Shown here: positions 1 through 7,672 of the stretch, piece after piece | How positions within the stretch are numbered: position 1 is the first letter of the stretch | How the letters are laid out: each line of letters begins with the position of its first letter | The notes under the pieces: generated by a model | Seen by the model: only the letters and a program-made list of their open reading frames with translations | What the model was told of the DNA's origin: nothing | The model's database searches: none | Source: an uncultured Oscillospiraceae bacterium | GTDB lineage: Bacteria > Bacillota > Clostridia > Oscillospirales > Ruminococcaceae | Reading direction: 5' to 3' | Length of the DNA: 16,707 nucleotides | NCBI GenBank assembly: GCA_947522735.1 | Contig: CANNTZ010000055.1 | Coordinates: 1 to 16,707 of the forward strand | Program-made: the position numbers and the translations under genes

Positions 1-27
1 AAGCTCACCGACTACAGCCTGTGGTAA
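1..27 (+). CDS. C-terminal end of upstream gene, probably LplB-type sugar ABC permease (partial)
   Basis: Frame 1 reads KLTDYSLW followed by a TAA stop at 25-27. A short C-terminus ending in a Tyr-Ser-Leu-Trp-like sequence is typical of the first permease of LplB/YteP-type carbohydrate importers. The next gene is the second permease of such a system and starts only 18 bases after this stop, as expected within one operon. Only eight residues are visible, so the assignment rests mainly on context. Confidence 0.6.
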   Translation, partial: KLTDYSLW

Positions 28-45
28 TAAAGGAGGATACATATA

Positions 46-981
46 ATGGCAAAAGCTGTGGATTTTACTCCTAAACAAAACAGGATCAAAAAGGGCTCGC
101 CGGTGGTTACGGCAATAATATACTTCTTTGTCGGCGTCGTCGCTCTGCTCACGCTGTATCCGTTTATTCTCATTGCCAGCAACTCGATCTCCAACCCCAT
201 CGAGTGCGCCGCGAACACCGTCTGGCTCTATCCTAAGGGCTTCTCCCTCAAGGCTTACGGCCAGATACTCCAGAGCGACTCCATCCTGCGCGCTTTCCTA
301 AACTCCGTCTTCTACGTTGTCATCATCACGTTCTGCTCCGTGCTCAACGCCATGGCGGCGGGCTATGCGCTCTCGGTGAAGGGCCTGTTCGCAAGAAAGG
401 TCATCGTCCTCATCATCATGATACCGATGTTCTTCAGCGCCGGCCTTATCCCGACATTTATCATCATCTCCCGCTACGGCATGTTCAACACCCTTTGGGC
501 CATCATCCTGCCGAACATCATCTCGGTTTGGAACATCATCCTTGCCCGCACCTATATCGCCGGGCTGCCCGCGGGACTTAAAGAGGCGGCGATAATCGAC
601 GGCGCAAACGAGATGGACGTCGTTTTCCGGATCGTTATGCCGCTCTCCAAGCCGATAATGGCAGTTCTCAGCCTCTACACCGCGCTTGCCGTGTGGAACA
701 TGTGGTTCAACTTCCTTGTATACTGCCCCTCACTCGAAAGCTGGCATCCGCTCCAGATGTACCTGACAAAGACGCTTATCTGGGGCAACATGAGCAACGT
801 CCTCAAGCTTGAGGGCAACATCGACCCGGAGCTTATCAAGAACAAGCTGCTCATGGCGGCCGTCGGCTCTCAGCTCAAGTACGCGGTAATCATGGTCGCC
901 TCCATCCCGGTCATCATGATCTACCCGTTCGTGCAGAAGTACTTTATCCAGGGCGCCCTGCTCGGCTCCCTCAAGGAGTGA
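46..981 (+). CDS. Carbohydrate ABC transporter permease, LplC/YtcP type
   Basis: This is a 311-residue inner-membrane subunit of an ABC importer, forming the translocation channel with the permease encoded upstream. Hydrophobic segments lie at about residues 21-46, 84-108, 117-142, 147-168, 204-226 and 278-297, which fits the six-helix MalG/LplC fold. The cytoplasmic EAA loop that docks onto the ATPase is at residues 180-203, with the signature EAAIIDGA followed by Phe, Ile and two prolines at the usual spacing. The C-terminus (YPFVQKYFIQGALLGSLKE) is typical of the LplC/YtcP branch. An AAAGGAGG ribosome binding site at 29-36 supports the ATG at 46. The three lipoproteins downstream are the likely substrate-binding partners. 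No ATPase gene is seen; these systems usually share an MsmK-like ATPase encoded elsewhere. The family is clear, but the substrate is not shown by the sequence. Confidence 0.93.
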   Translation: MAKAVDFTPKQNRIKKGSPVVTAIIYFFVGVVALLTLYPFILIASNSISNPIECAANTVWLYPKGFSLKAYGQILQSDSILRAFLNSVFYVVIITFCSVLNAMAAGYALSVKGLFARKVIVLIIMIPMFFSAGLIPTFIIISRYGMFNTLWAIILPNIISVWNIILARTYIAGLPAGLKEAAIIDGANEMDVVFRIVMPLSKPIMAVLSLYTALAVWNMWFNFLVYCPSLESWHPLQMYLTKTLIWGNMSNVLKLEGNIDPELIKNKLLMAAVGSQLKYAVIMVASIPVIMIYPFVQKYFIQGALLGSLKE

Positions 982-998
982 TCCCTCTCTAACCAAAT

Positions 999-1009
999 CC
1001 CCCCCCCCC
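999..1009. repeat. C11 homopolymer tract
   Basis: Eleven consecutive C residues lie 18 bases after the stop of the permease gene and about 230 bases before the first binding-protein start. Tracts of this length are prone to slipped-strand length change. No paired G-run lies nearby on the same strand, so unlike the tract at 4975-4990 it does not form an obvious hairpin. Confidence 0.9.
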
Positions 1010-1113
1010 GCATTTTTGCCCCAAACACACCCCTCGCTTGCTGTGACGTTTCTTTTGAACCGGACACTTCTGATTTCCGGGCGGAAGAGATTGTTATAGA
1101 GTCCGCTGCGTGT

Positions 1114-1167
1114 GCTGCGAATAACGCTGCGAATAACGCTGCGAATAACGCTGCGAATAACGCTGCG
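1114..1167. repeat. 12-bp tandem repeat, four units plus a half unit
   Basis: The unit GCTGCGAATAAC occurs four times without a mismatch (1114-1125, 1126-1137, 1138-1149, 1150-1161), followed by a six-base remnant. It lies in the leader of the first binding-protein gene. Because the unit is a multiple of three it reads as a repeated Leu-Arg-Ile-Thr in the frame of that gene. However, the coding region clearly starts later, at the TTG at 1241, so the repeat is judged non-coding. Confidence 0.93.
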
Positions 1168-1192
1168 CCCGCTCTATCAACCAGTAGGCCGT

Positions 1193-1210
1193 CATAGTTA
1201 TTATACTATG
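1193..1210. promoter_or_regulatory. Small dyad with a TATACT box before the first binding-protein gene
   Basis: CATAGT at 1193-1198 and ACTATG at 1205-1210 form a dyad around an AT-rich centre that contains TATACT (1202-1207), a possible -10 element. No good -35 hexamer lies 16-18 bases upstream, so a promoter or operator here is only tentative. It is 31 bases before the chosen start codon. Confidence 0.25.
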
Positions 1211-1240
1211 GCGGCCCCGCAGAAAACGGAGGTGTTTTCA

Positions 1241-2983
1241 TTGAAAAAATTCGTAAGTGTGTTCCTCGTCATCCTCATGACGCTCGCCCTGTTTGCAGGT
1301 TGCTCAGAGGGCGGCAACATGTCGTCCGCGGACAGTATGTCGTCCAAAAAAGACGATGTATCGTCCTCCAAGACAGATGACATGGAAAAGGATGAACCGC
1401 CAGTCCCGATTGTTGTTCTTCTCGCCGATTCGAATGTTCCCGAATATCCGCTGAACATGGATCGTCCTAACATGCAGAAGATCCACGACGTCCTGCTTGA
1501 GAAGTTCAACGTAGACTGGTCCATCGAGACCATCATCGGCGATAAGTTTGAGGAAACAGTCAACACCCGTCTTGCCGCCGGCGATAATCTCCCCGACATG
1601 ATATGCTATCGCTTCGGCAGCTCACGTCTCCTCGAAATATACAACAGCGGCCTTATCATCGGCCTCAACGACCTCATTGATCAGTATGGCCCGGAAGTCA
1701 AGCAGCATATGCAGTCCGACATGCCCTATCTGACCATCGCGAACGGCACCGCCGACGGCACCATCCTGCGCGTCCCGCAGGTTGTCGCGAACATCCAGCA
1801 TCAGGTGACCACTCTCAACGTCCGCAAGGACTGGCTCGACGCCTGCGGCCTTGGTGTTCCGACCACGCCGGACGAGTTCAAGCAGATGCTCGTCGCCTTT
1901 AACGAGCAGAAGGTCAACGGCTCCGGAAACATTGTATTCCTCGCAAACTATAACAACATGAATTTCTCCGTCGGCCCCGCTTTCGGAGTTATGAACGCCA
2001 CCGGCGCCTCCAACTCCTGGTGGTACGATGATGATATGAAGCTCTACAACTCCATGCTCACCGACAACATGAAGGAGTATGTCACCTGGGTAAACGACCT
2101 CTTTGAGGCCGGCCTCATCTTCCCGTCGTTCACCAACTACACCGCCGACCAGTGGAACGAGATTCTCTACGCCAACAAGGCCGGAGCCTCCGTCGGCGCA
2201 TGGTGGGACGGCGTTATTCAGCACGGTACCCTCAAGTCCAAGGCCATCGAGGGCGAGCCTATACCCATCCGCAACCTTCAGAACAAGGACGGCAAGTCCG
2301 TCAACCTCCTCAAGAATCTCGGCGGCTATAAATCCTTTATGATAACCAAGGACTGCGCACGCCCCGATAAGGCGATGGAGGTCATAAACTACGGCTACAC
2401 CCTCGAGGGCACCACCCTTGACTACTTCGGCGAAGTCTATCCGGGCGGCGAGTACTATGCTGCTCCCGATGAATCCACCCTCCCCGACAAGATCAAGGGC
2501 ACCCTTGCCCCGACTTCCATGAGCTACACCGACAAGGGCAACGAGCTTATGGCCGAAAATCCGCAGGCATGGAACATGATGGGCTGGAACACCGGCTGCC
2601 TCGGCCAGTGGCTGATAGGCACCGCGGGCGATATCGCCTTTGAGTTCTCCACCTCTTTCTCGGATTGCGGCCTTGCAGCCGACATTGACTACAACCTTGA
2701 TAACCTCAACTTCTTCATCCAGAATGGCGTACCCCAGATTGGCTTCTCCACCCCGACCGACGAGCAGTCCGCGAAGCTTCAGGAGTTCAACGATCTCTTC
2801 ACCTATATGCAGGAGAACATCCAGAACTTCATGATGGGCGCGCGCAATCTCAGCGAGTGGGATGCTTTCGTTGAAGAGTGCAAGAGCATGGGTATTGACG
2901 AGGCCACCGCCATCTGCCAGGAGCGCTTTGACTCCTATGTCAACGTCATGGATAAGATGGGCGCAGTCGTGTTCGAGCGCTAA
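1241..2983 (+). CDS. Sugar ABC transporter substrate-binding lipoprotein, LplA type (copy 1)
   Basis: This is a 580-residue extracellular solute-binding lipoprotein that would capture an oligosaccharide and deliver it to the permease pair encoded upstream. The TTG at 1241 is chosen because GGAGGTG (1228-1234) lies six bases before it and translation begins directly with a lipoprotein signal. That signal has MKK, a hydrophobic core, and the lipobox FAGC with Cys21. The same reading frame is open further upstream to 1112 but there encodes only the 12-bp repeat and has no signal sequence. After the lipobox comes a Ser/Asp/Lys-rich linker to about residue 54. The family 1 binding-protein fold follows, with typical motifs such as the AAGDNLPDM segment and WWDGVIQHGTLKSKAIEGE. 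The length matches LplA/YtcQ-type proteins. Its mature part is about 87 percent identical to the next gene by manual count. The substrate is unknown; plant-glycan oligosaccharides are an inference. Confidence 0.92.
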   Translation: MKKFVSVFLVILMTLALFAGCSEGGNMSSADSMSSKKDDVSSSKTDDMEKDEPPVPIVVLLADSNVPEYPLNMDRPNMQKIHDVLLEKFNVDWSIETIIGDKFEETVNTRLAAGDNLPDMICYRFGSSRLLEIYNSGLIIGLNDLIDQYGPEVKQHMQSDMPYLTIANGTADGTILRVPQVVANIQHQVTTLNVRKDWLDACGLGVPTTPDEFKQMLVAFNEQKVNGSGNIVFLANYNNMNFSVGPAFGVMNATGASNSWWYDDDMKLYNSMLTDNMKEYVTWVNDLFEAGLIFPSFTNYTADQWNEILYANKAGASVGAWWDGVIQHGTLKSKAIEGEPIPIRNLQNKDGKSVNLLKNLGGYKSFMITKDCARPDKAMEVINYGYTLEGTTLDYFGEVYPGGEYYAAPDESTLPDKIKGTLAPTSMSYTDKGNELMAENPQAWNMMGWNTGCLGQWLIGTAGDIAFEFSTSFSDCGLAADIDYNLDNLNFFIQNGVPQIGFSTPTDEQSAKLQEFNDLFTYMQENIQNFMMGARNLSEWDAFVEECKSMGIDEATAICQERFDSYVNVMDKMGAVVFER

Positions 2984-3063
2984 TCCCTCCAATCCCACAC
3001 GGGTTCCCTGATTCAGCCCGCAAACGCAAAAAGTCAGTTAATGTTTGTATGCTTTAAGCGGCA

Positions 3064-3110
3064 GGACGGCGTTCTGTCCGGCGAGAAGTTCTGGCGACGT
3101 CCGTCGGACG
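3064..3110 (+). other. Two small hairpins in the leader between the first two binding-protein genes
   Basis: GGACGG (3064-3069) can pair with CTGTCC (3074-3079) over a four-base loop. CGTCC (3098-3102) can pair with GGACG (3106-3110) over a three-base loop. They lie in the 179-base gap between the two duplicated genes. Neither is followed by a T-tract, so they are not terminators. They could affect mRNA stability or the expression ratio, but the stems are short and may be chance in GC-rich sequence. Confidence 0.3.
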
Positions 3111-3162
3111 GTTCGCTCCGGTCGCTTGGATCATAAATACATTAAAGAATGGAGACTTACAC

Positions 3163-4905
3163 ATGCAACTCAAAAAGGTACTGGCACTGCTCCTGGCTGT
3201 CATCATGACAGTCGCCGTGTTCGCCGGATGCTCCAAGGGCGGAAACGATTCCTCCAAGCCCGATGCATCCAAGCCTGATTCCTCCAAGACGGAATCCAGC
3301 GATAGCGGCGACTCCGACGCTCCCGTACCCATCGTGCTGCTCAGGTCTGACGATAACGTTCCTGAGTATCCGCTGAACATGGATCGTCCCAACCTGCAGA
3401 AGATCCACGACGTCCTGCTCGAGAAGTTCAACGTTGACTGGTCCATCGAGACCATCATCGGCGATAAGTTTGACGAGACGCTCAACACTCGTTTTGCCGC
3501 CGGTGATAATCTTCCCGACATGATCTTCCGCCGTCTCTCCGACTCCCGCCTCCTTGAGGTCTACAACAACGGCCTTATCATCGGCCTCAACGACCTCATC
3601 GATCAGTACGGCCCGGACGTTAAGCAGCACATGGAATCCGACATGCCTTACCTGACCATCGCGAACGGAACCGCCGACGGCACCATTCTGCGTGTCCCGC
3701 AGGTCGTCGCGAACATCCAGCATCAGGTGACCACCCTCAACGTCCGCAAGGACTGGCTTGACGCATGCGACCTCGACATTCCGACCACTCCGGACGAATT
3801 CAAGCAGATGCTCGTCGCCTTTAACGAGCAGAACGTAAACGGCTCCGGAAACATCGTGTTCCTTGCCAACTACGGCAACATGAATTTCTCCGTCGGCCCC
3901 GCTTTCGGAGTTATGAACGCCACCGGCGCCTCCTCCTCTTGGTGGTACGATGATGATATGAAGCTCTACAACTCCATGCTGACCGACAACATGAAGGAGT
4001 ATGTCGCTTGGGTAAACGACCTCTTTGAGGCCGGCCTCATCTTCCCGGCGTTCACCAACTACACCGCCGACCAGTGGAACGAAGTCATCTACGCCAATAA
4101 GGCAGGAGCCTCCGTCGGCGCATGGTGGGATGGCGTTATTCAGCACGGTACCCTCAAGTCCAAGGCCATCGAGGGCGAGCCTATACCCATCCGCAACCTT
4201 CAGAACAAGGATGGCAAGTCCGTCAACATCCTCAAGAATCTCGGCGGCTACAACGGCTTCATGATCACCAAGGACTGCGCACGCCCCGATAAGGCGATGG
4301 AGGTCATAAACTATGGCTATACCCTCGAGGGCACCTGCCTTGACTACTACGGCGAGTTCTATCCGGGCGGCGATTACTATGTTGCTCCCGATGAGTCCTC
4401 GTTGGACGAGCGCCTCAGAGGCACTCTCGCTCCGCACACCATGGGCTACACCGACAAGGGCAACGAGCTTATGGCCGAGAACCCGCAGGCTTGGAACATG
4501 ATGGGCTGGAACACCAGCTGCCTCGGCCAGTGGCTGATAGGCACCGCGGGCGATATCGCCTTTGAGTTCAGCGGCACCTTCCAGGATTGCGGCCTTGCAG
4601 CCGACATCGACTACAACCTTGATAACCTCAACTTCTTCATCAAGGAGGGCGTGACCCAGATCGGCTTCGCCACCCCGACCGACGAGCAGTCCGCGAAGAT
4701 TCAGGAGTACGACGATCTCTTCGCTTACATGGAAGAAAACATCCAGAACTTCATGATGGGCGCGCGTGACCTCGGCGAATGGGATGCCTTTATTGAAGAG
4801 TGCAAGGGCATGGGCATCGACGAAGTTACTGCTATCTATCAGGAGCGCTTCGACGCCTACGTCAGCATCATGGATGAGATGGGCGCAGTCGTGTTCGATA
4901 AGTAA
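3163..4905 (+). CDS. Sugar ABC transporter substrate-binding lipoprotein, LplA type (copy 2)
   Basis: This is a 580-residue paralogue of the preceding gene with the same expected role as a membrane-anchored solute receptor. The ATG at 3163 follows a GGAG site (3151-3154). The signal begins MQLKK and ends with the lipobox FAGC at Cys23. The linker at about residues 24-53 is rich in Ser, Lys, Asp and Pro and differs from copy 1. From about residue 54 onward the two proteins align without gaps, with roughly 70 differences over about 525 residues. Several long DNA stretches are identical, for example around 4140-4230 against 2218-2308. Changes cluster in surface-like stretches (for example residues around 120-130 and 400-420) rather than in the conserved tryptophan-rich core. 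This pattern suggests recent duplication, with possible gene conversion and some divergence in ligand or partner specificity. The family call is secure; the substrate is not known. Confidence 0.93.
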   Translation: MQLKKVLALLLAVIMTVAVFAGCSKGGNDSSKPDASKPDSSKTESSDSGDSDAPVPIVLLRSDDNVPEYPLNMDRPNLQKIHDVLLEKFNVDWSIETIIGDKFDETLNTRFAAGDNLPDMIFRRLSDSRLLEVYNNGLIIGLNDLIDQYGPDVKQHMESDMPYLTIANGTADGTILRVPQVVANIQHQVTTLNVRKDWLDACDLDIPTTPDEFKQMLVAFNEQNVNGSGNIVFLANYGNMNFSVGPAFGVMNATGASSSWWYDDDMKLYNSMLTDNMKEYVAWVNDLFEAGLIFPAFTNYTADQWNEVIYANKAGASVGAWWDGVIQHGTLKSKAIEGEPIPIRNLQNKDGKSVNILKNLGGYNGFMITKDCARPDKAMEVINYGYTLEGTCLDYYGEFYPGGDYYVAPDESSLDERLRGTLAPHTMGYTDKGNELMAENPQAWNMMGWNTSCLGQWLIGTAGDIAFEFSGTFQDCGLAADIDYNLDNLNFFIKEGVTQIGFATPTDEQSAKIQEYDDLFAYMEENIQNFMMGARDLGEWDAFIEECKGMGIDEVTAIYQERFDAYVSIMDEMGAVVFDK

Positions 4906-4950
4906 GTCTCCATTTTTCCGCACACACAGAATTTAACAGCCTATATTGCC

Positions 4951-4990
4951 CCTTCCCCCTCCTCCCGTACAAACGGGGGGGGGGGGGGGG
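4951..4990 (+). other. Pyrimidine/G-run hairpin with G16 tract
   Basis: A C/T-rich arm at 4951-4968 can pair with 4973-4990 over the loop ACAA, giving an 18-bp stem with four G-T wobbles. The right arm is AC followed by 16 consecutive G residues (4975-4990), and the stem ends exactly where the G-run ends. No T-tract follows (TAAATCAGTTTTAT), so it is a poor intrinsic terminator. It could protect the mRNA end, attenuate read-through into the third binding-protein gene, or form a G-quadruplex. The tract length may vary between cells. Confidence 0.7.
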
Positions 4991-5073
4991 TAAATCAGTT
5001 TTATACGATTTGCCGAATTGATCGAATTTTTCAACTAAACAGGCCCGCTTCAGCATGTGTATCCGAGCTATAG

Positions 5074-5079
5074 TATAAT
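5074..5079 (+). promoter_or_regulatory. Possible -10 element for the third binding-protein gene
   Basis: TATAAT at 5074-5079 lies 38 bases before the start codon, in an AT-rich stretch downstream of the G-run hairpin. A matching -35 hexamer is weak (TTCAGC at 5049-5054 with a 19-base spacer). The gene may therefore have its own promoter in addition to read-through from upstream. Confidence 0.4.
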
Positions 5080-5116
5080 GTATTTATAAATTCGATTCTG
5101 AGAGGAGTATAAGACA

Positions 5117-6835
5117 ATGAAACTTAAAAAGCTGTTTGCGTTCATTCTCGCGCTGCTCATTACAGCGGCGCTGTTCGCCGGCTGCTCCGGCGACACAAAG
5201 CCCGGCAAGGATCAGAGCACATCCGGGAACGAAAGCTCTTTTACCGAAAACACCGGCGCACCCAAAAAGATAACGATATTCTTCCCCGACGACAATGTTC
5301 GTTTCCCGCAGAGCATGGATCGCCCCAACTATCAGACTGTCGGCAAGATAGCTCTGGAGCTGTTCAACATTGAGCTTCAGACCGAGACCGCTATCTCCAG
5401 TGAATTTACGACGACGCTCAACGCCCGTCTTGCCTCCGGCGAGAACATGCCGGACATCTTTGACTCCTATCTCTCCCCGCAGCGCTCCGCCGAGCTTTAT
5501 GAGCAGGGCCGCATCCTGGGGCTTTCCCAGCTCATCGAGGACCATGCTCCCGAGATAAAGCGCCGCATGATAATCGACACTCCCTCTCTTGCCATAGCAC
5601 ACTCCACCAGCGACGGCGAGATACTCCGCGTCCCCACCGTCGAGGAATCCATTCAGCACGAGATCTACGTCATGCACATCCGCTATGACTGGCTCCGCGA
5701 GCTCGGCCTCGACGTCCCCACCACCCCCGACGAATTTCTTGATACGCTCATCGCTTTCCGCGACAACGACATGAACGGCGACGGCCGCGCGAACGAAATA
5801 TTTGCGCCCGGCAGCTACGTCACCTTCAACGCCGCCCTCAGCACCGCCTTCGACGTCCCCAAGCTCACCTCCGCAGCGGAATCCTGGTGGGTGGACAAGG
5901 ACGGAAAAATATATAATACAATGGTATCCGATAACGCCAAAAACTTTGTCGAGTTTGTCCAGAAAATGGTGAAGGCCGGCGTTCTCGATACCACCTATAC
6001 CAACACTACCGCAGATTCCATAAACCAGAAGCGCTATAACAACCTCGTCTCCGGTCTCACCGGCGCATGGTGGGACTCCGTCGTCATTGACACCCAGATA
6101 GCTGAGAAAGTGCCCGGCGCCGAATACATTCCGATGGAGCCGCTGAAAAGCGCAAGCGGCGACCAGTTCATCCTCCGCCGCAACAACAACGGCTGGGATC
6201 CGCACTATCTCAGCTCCACCTGCGCCGATCCCGTAGGCTGCATCAAGCTGCTCAACTGGTGCTACACCAAGGAGGGCACCCAGATCCTCTACTTCGGCGA
6301 GGCCGCTCCCGGCGGAGACTACTACATGACGCCGACCGACGTCCCCGAGGGTATCACCGATATCGACTATCAGCTTGTCTACACTGAAAAAGGCGAAAAG
6401 GCAATGGCCGAGGAGCCGGAGCTTTGGGCAAAGATGGGCTGGAACATCTGTCCTTTCCTACCGCAATACTTTGAGAGCAGCGTTGACTGCATAGCCCTCG
6501 AATTTTACACCGCCTTCGGCACCGCCTCCTGCGGACGCGCGGCGGAGGTCAATTTCAACAAGACCACCCTCAACAAGTTCATCGACACTCTCGGACGCCG
6601 CGATATCTCCTTCGCGACCCCGACCTCGGCACAGATCGATGAGCTGAACAAATACGACGACCTCTGGGTCTACATGGAGGAGCAGTTCATCAACTTCCTG
6701 CTCGGCAACTCCTCGCTTGACGAATGGCAGGCCTACGTCGATCAGTGCGATGCGATGGGCCTCCAAAGCGTCATAAAGGACATCCAACAGCCGCGCTACG
6801 AAGCCTACCTCGAAATAATTAAAGAAATGAAATAA
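5117..6835 (+). CDS. Sugar ABC transporter substrate-binding lipoprotein, LplA type (divergent copy 3)
   Basis: This is a 572-residue lipoprotein of the same family as the two preceding genes but much more diverged. The ATG at 5117 follows GAGGAG (5102-5107). The signal MKLKK plus a hydrophobic core ends at the lipobox FAGC (Cys23), followed by a short Ser/Thr/Gly linker. Shared landmarks include the segment PQSMDRPNYQ (PLNMDRPN in copies 1 and 2), the ASGENMPD segment, PTTPDEF, the WWDS segment, and a C-terminal region of the same layout. It also contains an Asp/Asn-rich stretch (DNDMNGDGRANE), which resembles the calcium-binding-like DxNxDG loops seen in other LplA-type proteins. A third receptor served by the same permeases would broaden ligand range; this is inference. 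The gene ends just before a strong terminator. Confidence 0.9.
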   Translation: MKLKKLFAFILALLITAALFAGCSGDTKPGKDQSTSGNESSFTENTGAPKKITIFFPDDNVRFPQSMDRPNYQTVGKIALELFNIELQTETAISSEFTTTLNARLASGENMPDIFDSYLSPQRSAELYEQGRILGLSQLIEDHAPEIKRRMIIDTPSLAIAHSTSDGEILRVPTVEESIQHEIYVMHIRYDWLRELGLDVPTTPDEFLDTLIAFRDNDMNGDGRANEIFAPGSYVTFNAALSTAFDVPKLTSAAESWWVDKDGKIYNTMVSDNAKNFVEFVQKMVKAGVLDTTYTNTTADSINQKRYNNLVSGLTGAWWDSVVIDTQIAEKVPGAEYIPMEPLKSASGDQFILRRNNNGWDPHYLSSTCADPVGCIKLLNWCYTKEGTQILYFGEAAPGGDYYMTPTDVPEGITDIDYQLVYTEKGEKAMAEEPELWAKMGWNICPFLPQYFESSVDCIALEFYTAFGTASCGRAAEVNFNKTTLNKFIDTLGRRDISFATPTSAQIDELNKYDDLWVYMEEQFINFLLGNSSLDEWQAYVDQCDAMGLQSVIKDIQQPRYEAYLEIIKEMK

Positions 6836-6846
6836 TCCTCCGCTCC

Positions 6847-6880
6847 GCCCTCAGGGACTTCACGCCCCTGAGGGCCTTTT
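6847..6880 (+). terminator. Intrinsic terminator of the ABC transporter locus
   Basis: A 10-bp perfect stem pairs GCCCTCAGGG (6847-6856) with CCCTGAGGGC (6866-6875) over a nine-base loop, followed by CTTTT. It begins 12 bases after the stop of the third binding-protein gene and separates it from the RhaM-like gene. Confidence 0.9.
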
Positions 6881-6921
6881 GACATTTTCCGCCGAAATCC
6901 TCCCGCCCCGCTCCAAAACGA

Positions 6922-6950
6922 TTGACAATCCCGCGCCCGTCGGCTACAAT
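6922..6950 (+). promoter_or_regulatory. Sigma-A promoter of the RhaM-like gene
   Basis: TTGACA (6922-6927) and TACAAT (6945-6950) are separated by exactly 17 bases, close to the housekeeping consensus. The predicted transcript starts near 6957 and has a leader of about 40 bases. Confidence 0.85.
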
Positions 6951-6995
6951 TATATTACATATAATTGCATACTTACGATTGAGAGGTGCGTTTCC

Positions 6996-7655
6996 ATGTC
7001 CATACTCAAAAGAGAGACCTTTCTGCTTCGTCTGACCGGCGGCGATGCCGACCAGCTCGGCGCGATTTTTGCCACGCTTCCGGAGGATGTCGCCGCTCTG
7101 CGCGACGCTCGCGGGGTCGATAACTTCTCCGTCTGGCACGTCGATGGGCTCGTATTTGGCTACTACGAGGTAACCCGCGAGCACGTCATGACCGCCGCCG
7201 ACAACGCCGCGCTGCGCGCCCTTGCCGAAAAGCTCTCGCCGCTCTGCGAGATAATCGCCGATCCCTTCACCTGCCCGATGCGCCTTATGTACAGCGACAT
7301 CGGCGTTGTGCGCGCCGACAAAGCGCTCATCCGCCACCGCGTGTTCGCCACCCGGCTCAAGCCCGGCTGCACCGAGGAATACAAGCGCCGTCACGACGCT
7401 CTTGCCTCCTCCAAGGCCGGAGCCGTCAGCGAAGGCCCCGAGAGCAACTTCACAATCTGGAACGCCGGGCGCTACATCTTTGGCTACTGCGAGTTAGCGC
7501 GCTCCTTCGACCACGAGATGACCGAGGACGAACGCGCCTCCACCGTCGCGTGGGAGACCCGCGGCTTCGAGATTATGGACTGGATAACCGACGACGTAGA
7601 CTGGATATCCGGCGAAAAGCACAGCCCCATCGCGCTCGTCTATCGCCAGAGATGA
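6996..7655 (+). CDS. Two-domain L-rhamnose mutarotase-like protein (RhaM/DUF718 duplication)
   Basis: This is a 219-residue cytoplasmic protein made of two halves that both resemble the ferredoxin-like RhaM fold. RhaM interconverts alpha and beta L-rhamnose. The C-terminal half (about 115-219) has the RhaM signature: a strand VFATRLKPG, then EEYKRRHDAL with Tyr129 and His133, matching the Tyr and His proposed as active-site residues in E. coli RhaM. It continues with a NFTIW strand, the FGYCEL strand, and a WETRGFEIMDW helix. The N-terminal half (about 7-105) repeats the strand order (FLLRLTGG, NFSVWHVDG, LVFGYYEV) but lacks the Tyr...His motif, so it is probably non-catalytic or differently specialised. 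RhaM enzymes are normally about 104 residues and act as dimers, so this looks like a fused dimer. GAGAGGTG (6979-6986) supports the ATG at 6996 over an upstream in-frame extension that lies inside the promoter. An exact rhamnose substrate is not proven. Confidence 0.75.
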   Translation: MSILKRETFLLRLTGGDADQLGAIFATLPEDVAALRDARGVDNFSVWHVDGLVFGYYEVTREHVMTAADNAALRALAEKLSPLCEIIADPFTCPMRLMYSDIGVVRADKALIRHRVFATRLKPGCTEEYKRRHDALASSKAGAVSEGPESNFTIWNAGRYIFGYCELARSFDHEMTEDERASTVAWETRGFEIMDWITDDVDWISGEKHSPIALVYRQR

Positions 7656-7672
7656 GTTCCGGACGATAACAA

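Noticed and set aside
1112..1240. Upstream extension of binding-protein copy 1 with a repeated LRIT peptide
   Set aside because: The extension has no ribosome binding site, only translates the 12-bp DNA repeat, and would bury the lipoprotein signal. The TTG at 1241 has GGAGGTG at the right distance.
3157..4923. A 588-codon antisense frame over binding-protein copy 2 (and a similar 458-codon frame at 1622-2998)
   Set aside because: Same cause as in nifJ: strong codon bias in GC-rich sense genes. The two antisense translations resemble each other only because the sense genes are duplicates.
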